Shown one piece after another: positions 42,715 through 52,118 of a stretch of 64,000 nt of DNA. The DNA is from DTPU01 sp963827855. Its GTDB lineage: Bacteria > Planctomycetota > Phycisphaerae > Sedimentisphaerales > Anaerobacaceae. The notes beneath the pieces are model-generated. The model made no database searches. It had not been told where the DNA came from and saw only the letters and a program-made list of their open reading frames with translations. The first letter of the stretch is position 1. The number at the start of each line of letters is the position of its first letter. Position numbers and translations under genes: made by a program. The DNA is taken from positions 750,337 to 814,336 of the forward strand of contig CAWHBY010000004.1 in the NCBI GenBank assembly GCA_963827855.1. The letters are read 5' to 3'.

Positions 42715-45318
42715 ATGCCGACCGTACGGAGCTTCACTGTCTTGCCCGCCCTGCCGGAGCCTCTGAAGGACCTGGACCTGATTGCCAAGAATATGTTCTG
42801 GTGCTGGCACCCCGAGTGCGTGGCGCTCTTTGAACGCATGGACAACGCCCTCTGGGCCGCGTCCGGCCACAATCCGGTCAAGCTCTTGGGGCTCATGTCG
42901 CAGAGCAAGCTGGAGGCCTTGGCCGAAAATCAGGGCTTCTTGCACCAACTCCACAAGGTCGCGGACCGACTCCGTGTCTATCTTGAAGGCCCCACGTGGT
43001 TTGACAAGGTGTGCGGCCAGCCCCCCAAGCCGGTGATCGCCTACTTCAGCGCCGAGTTCGGCGTACACGAATGCCTGCCGATCTACGCGGGCGGTCTGGG
43101 CATCCTGGCCGGAGACCATCTCAAGAGCGCATCCGACCTGGGCATCCCCCTGGTCGCCGTGGGACTGATGTATCAGAAGGGCTACTTCCGCCAGCACCTC
43201 AACATCGACGGCTGGCAGCAGGAGACCTACGCGGACAACGACGTGCACGGCATGCCCATGGACTTGGTTCGCATGGACAACGGCCAGCCTCTGACCATCA
43301 ATGTGGACTACCCCGGCCGCAGCGTCGTCGCACAGATCTGGTGCGTGACGGTCGGCCGCGTGAAGCTCTACCTGCTCGACACCAACGTGGCGGCGAACTC
43401 GCCGGGCGACCGGATGATCACCAGCAGCCTCTATGGGGGCGATCGCGAGCTCCGCATACGCCAGGAGATCCTGCTCGGCATCGGCGGGATGCACGCCCTG
43501 ATGGCCCTCGACCTGGAGCCGACGGTCTGTCACATGAATGAGGGACACGCAGCCTTCATGGCCCTGGAGCGGATCAGGCGGCTTCGGGCTGCCAGGGGCA
43601 TGAGTTTCGAGGAGGCCCTGGAGACCACGAAGGCCGGCAACGTGTTCACGCTGCATACCCTGGTCAAGGCCGGACTCGATGAGTTCAGCGTAGACCTGAT
43701 GGACAAGTACTTTGGCGGCTACATCCCGCACCTGGGCATCGACAGGAACCAGTTCCTGGCCCTGGGCCGGCTGCTGGCCGACGATGAGAACGAGGCCTTC
43801 AAGATGCCGGTGCTGGCCATGAAGCTGAGCGGCTACACCAATGGCGTCAGCGAGCTGCACGCAGAGGTTTCCCGCGGCGTATGGGGCACCCTCTGGCCGG
43901 GCGTGCCCGTGGACGAGGTCCCGATCAAGGCCATCACCAACGGCATCCACCTCAAGAGCTGGGTGTCACCGCAGATGGAACAGCTCTATGACCGGTACCT
44001 CGGGCCGAGCTGGTGTGACGAGGTCTTCGACAAGGCCGTGTGGGACGCCATCGACCAGATGCCGGACGAAGAGCTCTGGAGGACCCACCAGCGCTGCAAG
44101 GAACAGCTCATCGTGTTCGCCCGCAAACGTCTCAAGGCGCAGATGCAGCGCCGCGGCACCTACCACACCGAGCTGCACAGGGCTGAAGAGGTCCTGGATC
44201 CCGAGGCCTTGACGATCGGCTTTGCCCGCCGCTTCGCGGGATACAAGCGGGGCGACCTGCTGCTCCGCGACACTGAGCGGCTGATCCGGTTGCTCTCCGA
44301 CTCGCAGAAGCCCCTGCAGATCCTGTTCGCAGGCAAGGCCCACCCCAAGGACAACGAAGGCAAGGACATCATCCGCAACATCGCACGGTTTGCCTCTGCG
44401 GATCCCGTGCGGCGGAGGATCGTGTTCCTGGAAGACTATGACATCGACGTGGCCCGTCTGTTGGTCCAGGGCGTGGACGTATGGCTCAACAACCCCCGCC
44501 GCCCCATGGAGGCCAGCGGCACCAGCGGCATGAAGGCCGCAGCCAACGGCGTGCTGAATCTCAGCACCCTCGACGGCTGGTGGTGCGAAGGCTACACCCA
44601 GGATGACGGCTGGGCCATCGGCTCAGGCGAGGTCTACCAGGACGCCGAGTACCAGGATATGGTCGAGTCGCAGGCCATCTACGAGGTCCTGGAGAACGAG
44701 GTGCTCGCCCTGTTCTACAGCCGGGCTGCAGACAATCTGCCCCGCGCGTGGATCCGACGGATGAAGAACGCCATCCGGTTCATCGCCCCGCGGTTCAATA
44801 CGCACCGCATGGTGGCCGATTACTGCCGCCGATTCTACAACCCGTCGGCAGCACGATGGCGGTACCTGTGCGGCGACGAAATGGCCCAGGCCAGGGCCTT
44901 CTCCAAGTGGAAGTCGCATCTCCGCCGGAGTTGGTCCAACCTGGCCATCCGCGACGTCACGATGTCGATCCAGAACGGCCAGGCCAGCCATCCTCTGGAC
45001 GCCAGGCAGCCCCAGATCAAGGCCGGCTCCGAGCTCGCCGTACGGGCTCGCGTGGCCCTGGGGTCGCTGAAGCCAAACGACGTGTCCGTGGAACTCTACC
45101 ACGGCCTGATGGACACCTGGGGCAACATCAAGCAAGGCCGGGCCATCGCCATGACCTACGATCAGCCGGATGGCCAAGGCGACTGCCACTGGTTCTCCCG
45201 GTCCATTCCGTGTGACCGAACCGGCCAGTATGGCGTTGCCCTGCGGATCCTGCCCAGGCACCCGGACCTGGTCAACGTGTACGAGCCCGGGCTGATCCTG
45301 TGGGAAAGTGCCTCCTAG
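42715..45318 (+). CDS. glgP: Alpha-glucan (glycogen) phosphorylase, AgpA type with DUF3417
   Basis: The 867-residue enzyme releases glucose-1-phosphate from glycogen. It begins with the DUF3417 region (LIAKNMFWCWHPECVALFERMD) that marks the Thermotoga/actinobacterial class. The core has YFSAEFGVHECLPIYAGGLG, VCHMNEGHAAF, LTIGFARRFAGYKRG and the pyridoxal-phosphate lysine motif EASGTSGMKAAANG. ATG 42715 has GGGGAG six bases upstream; a TTG at 42697 is less likely. The 7-bp repeat and terminator follow the stop. Confidence 0.94.
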   Translation: MPTVRSFTVLPALPEPLKDLDLIAKNMFWCWHPECVALFERMDNALWAASGHNPVKLLGLMSQSKLEALAENQGFLHQLHKVADRLRVYLEGPTWFDKVCGQPPKPVIAYFSAEFGVHECLPIYAGGLGILAGDHLKSASDLGIPLVAVGLMYQKGYFRQHLNIDGWQQETYADNDVHGMPMDLVRMDNGQPLTINVDYPGRSVVAQIWCVTVGRVKLYLLDTNVAANSPGDRMITSSLYGGDRELRIRQEILLGIGGMHALMALDLEPTVCHMNEGHAAFMALERIRRLRAARGMSFEEALETTKAGNVFTLHTLVKAGLDEFSVDLMDKYFGGYIPHLGIDRNQFLALGRLLADDENEAFKMPVLAMKLSGYTNGVSELHAEVSRGVWGTLWPGVPVDEVPIKAITNGIHLKSWVSPQMEQLYDRYLGPSWCDEVFDKAVWDAIDQMPDEELWRTHQRCKEQLIVFARKRLKAQMQRRGTYHTELHRAEEVLDPEALTIGFARRFAGYKRGDLLLRDTERLIRLLSDSQKPLQILFAGKAHPKDNEGKDIIRNIARFASADPVRRRIVFLEDYDIDVARLLVQGVDVWLNNPRRPMEASGTSGMKAAANGVLNLSTLDGWWCEGYTQDDGWAIGSGEVYQDAEYQDMVESQAIYEVLENEVLALFYSRAADNLPRAWIRRMKNAIRFIAPRFNTHRMVADYCRRFYNPSAARWRYLCGDEMAQARAFSKWKSHLRRSWSNLAIRDVTMSIQNGQASHPLDARQPQIKAGSELAVRARVALGSLKPNDVSVELYHGLMDTWGNIKQGRAIAMTYDQPDGQGDCHWFSRSIPCDRTGQYGVALRILPRHPDLVNVYEPGLILWESAS

Positions 45319-45320
45319 CT

Positions 45321-45350
45321 CAGAACCCAGAACCCAGAACCCAGAACCCA
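45321..45350. repeat. 7-bp tandem repeat, unit CAGAACC
   Basis: Four exact copies (45321-45348) just after the glgP stop; similar in sequence to the array at 39851. Confidence 0.85.
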
Positions 45351-45351
45351 G

Positions 45352-45378
45352 AAGAGGGCGTGCTCGGCACGCCCTCTC
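45352..45378 (+). terminator. glgP: Terminator hairpin of glgP
   Basis: AGAGGGCGTGC (45353-45363), loop TCG, GCACGCCCTCT (45367-45377): a perfect 11-bp stem; only a short pyrimidine tract follows. Confidence 0.75.
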
Positions 45379-45454
45379 TTCTGTTGCCCAGCATGACTGG
45401 CACCGGCCTCAGGGCGAACGCAAAGTCCCTCCTGCGCATCGTGAGGATGAGAAC

Positions 45455-45937
45455 AGGGTCCTGGTGACAGATGCCCTTTCTCGTGGCCCCGGCCTGTGGT
45501 CGCGTTGGCCAGGAGAACTGAAGGATTTCTTGGCCGCGAATAAACGCCAATACACGCGAATGCCTGCCGCCGGTTTTGACAGATTGGACTTGTTCGTGGC
45601 ATCGCCGTACGCGACGCTTCGCGTCTACCGGTACGCCGCGGCGTACCGGGTGAGCTTCGCAGGTCTCCGCTTGAGCAAGCCCGCTTGCTCCGCGAAGGCC
45701 GCCCTTGGCGACGCAGTCGCCGAGGCACGGCGAAGCCGTGGATCAGGCGGCGGAGTCACGAACACGTCAAGACCCACGCCCCCGCGCCAGCATTCGCGTC
45801 TATTCGCGTTCATTCGCGGCAAGAAACCAAGAACGCTTCCCAGCCAGTCACGCCCACGACGGCATCGGTCTGTCCGCCCACGGTGGATGATAGAGAACCT
45901 ACGTCTCTTTGATGCAGGCCGACTCTGCGATTGCCCT
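45455..45937 (-). repeat. Hairpin-rich repeat element, copy C (inverted relative to A and B)
   Basis: Its reverse complement is homologous, with divergence, to copy A over nearly the full length, from the AGGGCAATCGC end to the outer GCGTTGGCCAGGAG end. Hairpins: CCGGTACGC/GCGTACCGG (45628-45649) and GAGCAAGC/GCTTGCTC. The ends carry opposed arms of GCGAATAAACGCCAAT- and ATTCGCG-type units, as in copy B. Confidence 0.85.
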
Positions 45938-45996
45938 GGCACCGGCCTGGTGAGGACTGGCCAGAGGCTCCACGGGGGTGGTACAATGCCTCGGTC

Positions 45997-47262
45997 ATGA
46001 CTACGAACGTCGTTCAACCTTCTGCAACAGGCGGCGCCGCACGGCTAATCCCGGCGGCGGCCTTGCTCGTGTTGTGGGCTGGTAGCTTGCCCTGCTCGGC
46101 AGCCGTCCGGACCGGGCTGGACCGCATCGGTGACTATGCCGCCCTCTTTGCAGGTAGGCGTGTGGGCGTGATCGCCAACCAGACCTCCGTGGACGGCCGC
46201 GGCAGGTTCATCGTGGAGATCCTCAACGCGCTGCCGGGCGTCACGGTCACGGCCCTGTTCGCACCCGAGCACGGGTTGTGGGGCACCGGCCAGGCAGGCC
46301 AGGACATCGAGTCCGGCGAGCATCCCGTCTACCGCATCCCCGTCTACAGCCTGTATGGCCAGACCCAGAGGCCCACGCCCGCGCAGCTCAGCCACGTGGA
46401 CGTGCTCGTCTTCGACATCCAGGACGTCGGCGCGAGGTTCTACACCTACATCTGGACCATGGCCCTGGCCATGGAGGCCGCCGCAGAGGCCGGCAAGGGC
46501 TTTGTCATTCTGGATAGACCAAATCCCATTACGGGCCTGCGGACTGGAGGCCCCTGCCTGGATCGCTCGTTTGCCAGCCTCACGGGCCTCTATCCGATAC
46601 CCGTGATCCACGGGATGACGGTCGCTGAGCTCGGCCGTCTGTTCAATGGGGAGGGGTGGCTGGCAGCGCCAGGCCGATGCGACCTGACGGTCATCGCGAT
46701 GGAGGGGTGGCGCCGCGACCTGTGGTTCGACCAGACGGGTCTGAGTTTCGTCAGGCCGTCACCCAACATGCCTGACCTGGAGACTGCAGAGGTCTACCCG
46801 GGCCTGGCCCTGCTGGAAGGGACGAACGTCTCCGAAGGCAGGGGCACGGATCTGCCCTTCCGCCAGTTCGGCGCGCCCTGGATCGATCCCAACCAGCTTG
46901 CGGACCGGCTGAATGGTCTGTCCCTGGTCGGACTGCGGTTTACGCCCGTGACCTTCACGCCTTCCGGCTCCAAGTGCAAGGACCAGGCCTGCGGCGGTGT
47001 TCGCCTGGCCGTCACGGACCGCGACCGGCTCGACCCCTTCTGGGCGGGCGTGCAGATCGTGGCCCAGATCCAGCGGATGTGGCCATCCGATTTCCAGTGG
47101 GACGCGGTCCAATTCGATCGGCTCTGCGGGACCGATGCCGTACGAAAGGCGGTCACCGGCCACCAGGACCTTGCCGCCCTGCGCAGCGCGTGGGATGGCC
47201 AGGTGAAGGCCTTCGTGCCCATTCGCCAGAAATACCTCCTCTACCCACCGCCCCCGCCATGA
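45997..47262 (+). CDS. namZ: Secreted DUF1343 exo-beta-N-acetylmuramidase (NamZ family)
   Basis: The 421-residue product starts at ATG 45997 with a signal peptide (LIPAAALLVLWAGSLPCSAA). DUF1343 motifs follow: VGVIANQTSVDG, FAPEHGLWGTGQAGQ, YSLYGQTQRPT, VFDIQDVGARFYTY, RPNPITG, and NVSEGRGTDLPFRQFGAPW. NamZ enzymes cut MurNAc from the non-reducing end of peptidoglycan fragments and belong to wall recycling. No murQ or nagZ is adjacent. Some planctomycetes have a thin peptidoglycan, which would fit. The ribosome site is weak. Confidence 0.9.
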   Translation: MTTNVVQPSATGGAARLIPAAALLVLWAGSLPCSAAVRTGLDRIGDYAALFAGRRVGVIANQTSVDGRGRFIVEILNALPGVTVTALFAPEHGLWGTGQAGQDIESGEHPVYRIPVYSLYGQTQRPTPAQLSHVDVLVFDIQDVGARFYTYIWTMALAMEAAAEAGKGFVILDRPNPITGLRTGGPCLDRSFASLTGLYPIPVIHGMTVAELGRLFNGEGWLAAPGRCDLTVIAMEGWRRDLWFDQTGLSFVRPSPNMPDLETAEVYPGLALLEGTNVSEGRGTDLPFRQFGAPWIDPNQLADRLNGLSLVGLRFTPVTFTPSGSKCKDQACGGVRLAVTDRDRLDPFWAGVQIVAQIQRMWPSDFQWDAVQFDRLCGTDAVRKAVTGHQDLAALRSAWDGQVKAFVPIRQKYLLYPPPPP

Positions 47263-47333
47263 ACGATGGCGTCGCAGGCGTGGCAGCCCGACCAGTCCGC
47301 TCAAATGGCGTGTCCGGAAGGAGGCCGGGCCGA

Positions 47334-50300
47334 TCAGTGGATCAGCCAGAGCGAGGCGGTTCCCTGGAAGGACTGGCCGGAGGTCAACTGACCTGTCACG
47401 GTGACGCTGATGGGCCCGTCGTCCGGTATCGCATTGAGCACGTCCTCCTCGTAGAACATGCCCACCACCGTCGTCCTCAGGCCTCCTGTGGTCTGCTCAC
47501 TGGCGTGCTGCGAGAAGGCCGGCACGTTTCCAGGAGAGAGGGTGATCGGCACGGTCAGGTCCACGTCGGCTGCCCCGATCTCGGGCAGGACCATCAAGAC
47601 GATCACATACCGGGAGCTGTCCTCCAGGCTCACGTGATAGGGCGACAGGTAGAGCGGGTAAACCAACGGCTGGACCACGTTGACCTGCAGGCTGTCCGCT
47701 GCGGAGTAATTGACTCCGTCAAAGACAACCAGTCCGATCTCGTACTGGCCGACAGGCAGAGCGATCGTGGGAGCTGCGCCCGTGGCTTCGAAGGCCTGAT
47801 CCCCCACAGTCCAGGTCCAGGTGTACTGCAGGCTGCTGCCCTCAGGGTCATAGGAGGCAGAGCCATCCAGCGCGACGCTGGCGTAGCCGCCGGCCGGGGC
47901 GTAGGCGGTCCTGTCCGGGCCCGCATTGGCCACCGGCGCGTCGCCCCCGTTCTGCAGGACGGTGATCACTACAGTGTCCGGGTCCGAGGTGTTGGTCCCA
48001 TCGGAGACGATCAACTCGATCGTGCGTTGGCCGACAGGCAACTGGATCGTCGGCCTGACGCCCGTGGTGCTGTAGGTCAGCCACCCGATGGTCCAGGTCC
48101 ACGTGTACTGCAGGCTGCTACCTTCAGGGTCGTACGAGTCCGAGCCATCCAGCGTGACGGTAGCGTAGCCATTGGCCGCCGCGTTGACGGTCCGATCCTG
48201 GCCAGCGTGGGCGATGGGTACTGCGCCACCGCTCTGGAGGACGGTGATCACCACCGTGTCGGGGTCGGAATAGTTGATGCCGTCGAAAACGACCAACTGG
48301 ATCGCGCGTTGGCCGACAGGCAACTGGACCGTCGGCCTGATACCCGTGGCGCTGTAGCTCTGGCTGCCGACGGTCCAGGTCCATGTGTACTGCAGGCTGC
48401 TGCCTTCAGGGTCATACGAGGAGGAGCCATCCAGCATGACACTCGCGGCGCCGCTGCTCGCTGCGTAGACGCTGCGATCCTGGCCGGCATTGGCCACCGG
48501 AGCATCGCCGCCGTTCTGCAGGACGGTGATCACCACCGTGTCGGGATTCGAGTAGAGGGTTCCGTCATAGACGGTCAACTGGATCGACCGCTGGCCTACA
48601 GGGAGTAGGACGGTCGGCTTGACGCCCGTGGCGCTGTAGCTCTGGCTGCCGATGTTCCAGGTCCAGTTGTACTGCAGGCTGCTGCCCTCGGGGTCATAGG
48701 AGCCCGATCCATCGAGCACGACACTGGCGTAGCCATTGTTGCCTGCATAGACGGTCCTGTCCTGGCCAGCATTGGCCACGGGCGCAGAGCCACTGCTCTG
48801 GAGCACCGTGATCACCACAGTGTCGGGATCGGAGGTATTGGTCCCGTCGGAGACGATCAACTGGATCGACCGCTGGCCTACAGGGAGTTGGATGGTCGGC
48901 TTGACGCCCGTCGTGCTGTAGGTCTGCGAGCCGATGGTCCAGGTCCAGTTGTACTGCAGGCTGCTGCCTTCCGGATCATAGGAGCCAGACCCATCGAGCA
49001 TGACGCTCGCATATCCGCTGGTCCCTGCAGTGACGGTCCTGTCCTGGCCAGCATCGGCCACAGGCGCAGAGCCGCTGCTCTGAAGCACCGTGATTACCAC
49101 GGTGTCCGGATCGGAGGTGTTGGTCCCGTCATAGACGGTCAACTGGACCGTCCGCTGGCCTACAGGCAGTTGGATGGTCGGGTTGACGCCCGTCGTGCTG
49201 TAGGTCTGCGAGCCGATGGTCCAGGTCCAGTTGTACTGCAGGCTGCTGCCCTCTGGGTCGTACGAACCGGAGCCGTCGAGCATGACGCTCGCATATCCGC
49301 TGGTCCCTGCAGTGACGGTCCTGTCCTGCCCAGCATGGGCCACAGGCGCAGAGCCGCTGCTCTGAAGCACCGTGATTACCACGGTGTCCGGATCGGAGGT
49401 GTTGGTCCCGTCATAGACGGTCAACTGGACCGTCCGCTGGCCTACAGGCAGTTGGATGGTCGGGTTGACGCCCGTCGTACTGTAGGTCTGCGAACCGATG
49501 GTCCAGGTCCAGTTGTACTGCAGGCTGCTGCCTTCCGGATCATAGGAGCCAGACCCATCGAGCATGACGCTCGCATATCCGCTGGTCCCTGCAGTGACGG
49601 TCTTGTCCTGCCCAGCATCGGCCACAGGCGCAGAGCCGCCGCTCTGCACGACGGTGATCACGACCGTGTCCGGACTGGAGTAGGTGGTGCCATCGAACAC
49701 GATCAACTGGATCGACCGCTGGCCTACAGGCAGTTGGACGGTCGGCTTGACGCCCGTCGTATTGTAGGTCTGCGAACCGATGGTCCAGGTCCAGTTGTAC
49801 TGCAGGCTGCTGCCCTCTGGATCGTACGAACCGGAGCCGTCGAGCATGACGCTCGCGGTGCCGCCGGTTGCATAGACGGTCCTATCCTGGCCGGCGTTCG
49901 CCACGGGTGCGGAGCCACCACCCGCCAGGACCGTGATCCGCACGGTGTCCGGATCCGAGTAGAGGGTGCCGTCAAACACGACCAGATTGACGTAGTGCTG
50001 GCCTACAGGCAGTTGGATGGCAGGCTTGACGCCCGTGGTGCTGTAAGTCTGCGAACCGATGGTCCAGGTCCAGCTATAGAGCAGCGCACTTCCATCCGGA
50101 TCATAGGAGGCTGAGCCGTCGAGCGTCACGCTGGCGTACCCGTTGGCCGCCGCGTGGACGCTCTGATCCGGTCCTGCATTGGCCACAGGCGGGTTCTGGT
50201 TCTGGCTGTCCGTGCCGTATTCATAGGCGCCCATGTCCACGATGGGAGGCGTGCCTACCCCCGAGTCCGTGGTCGCGGGGTCATCGATGAACCGCTTCTT

Positions 50301-51206
50301 CCCGGTCACGTCCCGCTTGATGTCCGATGGCACCGCCTGGTTCTTGCCCGCATCGATGCACAGCGAGCCCTTGGAGAGCCCCAGTTTGTCGTCCTCGTTG
50401 CCCACCACGTTGTCCGCGCCGTCGCGATCCTCGAACATGGGGTTGGTCTGGCGGTTGCCGATACCCGACCAGTTCCCGTACACCGTGGTGTAGGTGACGG
50501 AGATGTCAGAGCCGTCACGGTTCTCGATCTCTGAGCCGCTGTCCCAGAGAATGCCGCTAGCCACCACCAGACGACCGCGGGTGTCGGGCGGCAGGGAGGA
50601 ATCGCACGTGAAGGCCTGGCCGGTCAAGGCCGTGTTCGCCGAGAACGTGCAGTTGACCATCTGAGCATCGGACTCGTAGAAGCTGATGCCGCCGCCGCGA
50701 TAGTCTGCCTTGTTGCCGTTCAGCACGCAGTTGACGAAATTGGCGTCCGCGGTCTGGCAGTAGACGGCGCCTCCCTCGCTCAGGCTGCGATTGCGAATGA
50801 ACACGCAGGACACGTACCGGGGCGAGCACTCTCTGTTGTCTGCAGCGCCGCCCTCTTGGTTGGCCGTATTGGCCACGAACTGGCAACTGGTGAACCGCGG
50901 ACGTCCTCCGCCCCACGTTCCAGCCGCCCCACCGCTGACGCTGGCTGCGTTCTCCGTGAACGTACAGCCCACGACGTTGGGATCGCAGTGGAGGCTGTAG
51001 AAGGCGCCTCCACGAGAGCCGCCTGTGTTCTTCTTGAACGTGCAGGTCTGGATGAGGGAGTTGCTGTCCTGATTGTAGAGCCCGCAACCCTTGCCTGCGC
51101 TGGCGATGACGTTGTTCTCGAAGCGGCACCCGATGAGGTTGGGCTCAGCCGATACGACGGCCGCGCCTGCGCCAGTTGGCCGGCGTAGTTGGCCATAAAC
51201 GTGCAC
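47334..51206 (-). CDS. Secreted PKD-repeat protein, C-terminal part (frameshifted)
   Basis: The frame begins in the middle of a beta-helix (NLIGCRFENN, TCTFKKNTGGSRGGAFYS, VGCTFTENAASVSGGAAG). Homology to the upstream frame breaks near 51170-51185. A linker (SLCIDAGKN, DMGAYEYG) is followed by nine PKD-like domains of about 94 residues, each with SYDPEGSSLQYNWTWTIG and LPVGQRxxQLxVxDG. The repeats at about 48.6-49.9 kb are nearly identical in DNA. A final 115-residue beta-sandwich ends the protein. PKD arrays space catalytic or binding domains on the cell surface. Full length would be 47334-51880, about 1515 residues. Confidence 0.85.
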   Translation of the reverse strand: MHVYGQLRRPTGAGAAVVSAEPNLIGCRFENNVIASAGKGCGLYNQDSNSLIQTCTFKKNTGGSRGGAFYSLHCDPNVVGCTFTENAASVSGGAAGTWGGGRPRFTSCQFVANTANQEGGAADNRECSPRYVSCVFIRNRSLSEGGAVYCQTADANFVNCVLNGNKADYRGGGISFYESDAQMVNCTFSANTALTGQAFTCDSSLPPDTRGRLVVASGILWDSGSEIENRDGSDISVTYTTVYGNWSGIGNRQTNPMFEDRDGADNVVGNEDDKLGLSKGSLCIDAGKNQAVPSDIKRDVTGKKRFIDDPATTDSGVGTPPIVDMGAYEYGTDSQNQNPPVANAGPDQSVHAAANGYASVTLDGSASYDPDGSALLYSWTWTIGSQTYSTTGVKPAIQLPVGQHYVNLVVFDGTLYSDPDTVRITVLAGGGSAPVANAGQDRTVYATGGTASVMLDGSGSYDPEGSSLQYNWTWTIGSQTYNTTGVKPTVQLPVGQRSIQLIVFDGTTYSSPDTVVITVVQSGGSAPVADAGQDKTVTAGTSGYASVMLDGSGSYDPEGSSLQYNWTWTIGSQTYSTTGVNPTIQLPVGQRTVQLTVYDGTNTSDPDTVVITVLQSSGSAPVAHAGQDRTVTAGTSGYASVMLDGSGSYDPEGSSLQYNWTWTIGSQTYSTTGVNPTIQLPVGQRTVQLTVYDGTNTSDPDTVVITVLQSSGSAPVADAGQDRTVTAGTSGYASVMLDGSGSYDPEGSSLQYNWTWTIGSQTYSTTGVKPTIQLPVGQRSIQLIVSDGTNTSDPDTVVITVLQSSGSAPVANAGQDRTVYAGNNGYASVVLDGSGSYDPEGSSLQYNWTWNIGSQSYSATGVKPTVLLPVGQRSIQLTVYDGTLYSNPDTVVITVLQNGGDAPVANAGQDRSVYAASSGAASVMLDGSSSYDPEGSSLQYTWTWTVGSQSYSATGIRPTVQLPVGQRAIQLVVFDGINYSDPDTVVITVLQSGGAVPIAHAGQDRTVNAAANGYATVTLDGSDSYDPEGSSLQYTWTWTIGWLTYSTTGVRPTIQLPVGQRTIELIVSDGTNTSDPDTVVITVLQNGGDAPVANAGPDRTAYAPAGGYASVALDGSASYDPEGSSLQYTWTWTVGDQAFEATGAAPTIALPVGQYEIGLVVFDGVNYSAADSLQVNVVQPLVYPLYLSPYHVSLEDSSRYVIVLMVLPEIGAADVDLTVPITLSPGNVPAFSQHASEQTTGGLRTTVVGMFYEEDVLNAIPDDGPISVTVTGQLTSGQSFQGTASLWLIH
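47690..50190 (-). repeat. Nine tandem PKD repeats (282-bp unit)
   Basis: Successive copies are spaced 282 bp apart in the most uniform part. Copies 3 and 4 from the N-terminus are almost identical, which points to recent duplication or gene conversion. Confidence 0.85.
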
Positions 51207-51880
51207 TGTGAGACGTTCGGATCGCCCTGCGAGGCGTACAGGCCTCCGCCGTCGTTGGCGGCTGCGCAGGCCTGGATCACGCAGTTGCGAATCGTAGGCG
51301 ACCCCTGTTGCGACAGGATGCCGCCGCCCCTGGTCGCCGTAGTGCCATTGGCATTGCCGCCTGTGATCCTGAATCCATCCAGGATGGCCGTGCGACCCGC
51401 GAGACTGGCGGTCACGACGTTGTAGGAGTTGTCCTGTCGCGTCGCGGCGCTCAACAGGAGCCCTGTGGCTCCGTGATCGTTGGGATCCACTGTCGGGTCG
51501 TTCCCGCTCAGGTCGCCACTCAGGGTCGTCGGATAGGCCTGGGGGTCCCGATCATCGGATGGCCAGGACGGAGACGACCCGTATCCCGCGTATCCGCCGA
51601 GAATCGTGACCCTGTTCAGCAAGGTGAATGTGACTGACCTGCCGGTGCTGGAGGGCGAAGTGGCCTGGTTGGGCTTGTACGTGCCCTGGGCCACCTTGAT
51701 GGTGTCATCGGGCTGGGCCACGGCCAGAGCGTCCTGCAGGTAGTGATAGGCGTCAACCCAAGACGTTCCATTGTTGGCCCCCGGCGCATCCGCGTCCACG
51801 TAGATGTCCGCTGCCCCAGCAGCCGCGCTGCATACACAGACCGCCAACACCAGTATCCTTACATTGGCTCTTGTCCTCAT
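50780..51880 (-). pseudogene. N-terminal part of the beta-helix/PKD protein (frameshifted)
   Basis: ATG 51880 (AGGAG six bases upstream; a GTG at 51883 is less likely) starts MRTRANVRILVLAVCVCSAA, a signal peptide. The beta-helix then begins with DIYVDADAPGANNGTSW and continues through NVSQCTFMANYAG. After that the residues become Ser/Pro/Arg-rich nonsense, while the next frame resumes a normal helix at NLIGCRFENN. One base is missing or two are extra near 51170-51185. The codons after that point, to 50780, are not biological. Confidence 0.8.
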
Positions 51881-51883
51881 CAC

Positions 51884-52118
51884 AGGCTCCTTTCAGGTTC
51901 CCCGTCGTACGCAAAGACGCTATCTCTGCGCAGACTTACCTGTCAATAGATCGGACGCGACAGATGCGCGATAACCATCCCCAGTCACGGTGTCCTCCTC
52001 GCGACATTTTCGTATGCACCTAAATCCAGTGTAGCAATCGGGCAAGGGCAAGTCAAGCAGGCAACTCGGCACAATCTATTGTGCTGAGACACTCCGACGT
52101 GTAGAATATGGGGTGGCT
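51884..52118. other. Divergent intergenic region with 16-bp near-palindrome
   Basis: GCACAATCTATTGTGC at 52069-52084 has 7-base arms and a 2-base centre. It lies 35 bp ahead of the pseudopilin start and could be an operator. Nothing else is clear. Confidence 0.45.

Larger units (their letters stand above)
45319..45996. other. Gene-free stretch with terminator and repeat copy C
   Basis: Short frames here show no family signal. It contains a heptamer array, the glgP terminator and hairpin-rich repeat copy C. Confidence 0.65.

Noticed and set aside
45560..46017. Minus-strand frame of about 130 codons in repeat copy C
   Set aside because: It lies on the hairpin-rich repeat, changes with each copy and has no ribosome site.
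46974..48608. A 544-codon plus-strand frame after namZ
   Set aside because: It overlaps namZ in another frame and then runs antisense to the PKD repeats; no start signal and no motif.
48888..50114. A 408-codon plus-strand frame across the PKD region
   Set aside because: It is a repetitive shadow of the PKD repeats; the minus frame encodes the known domain.
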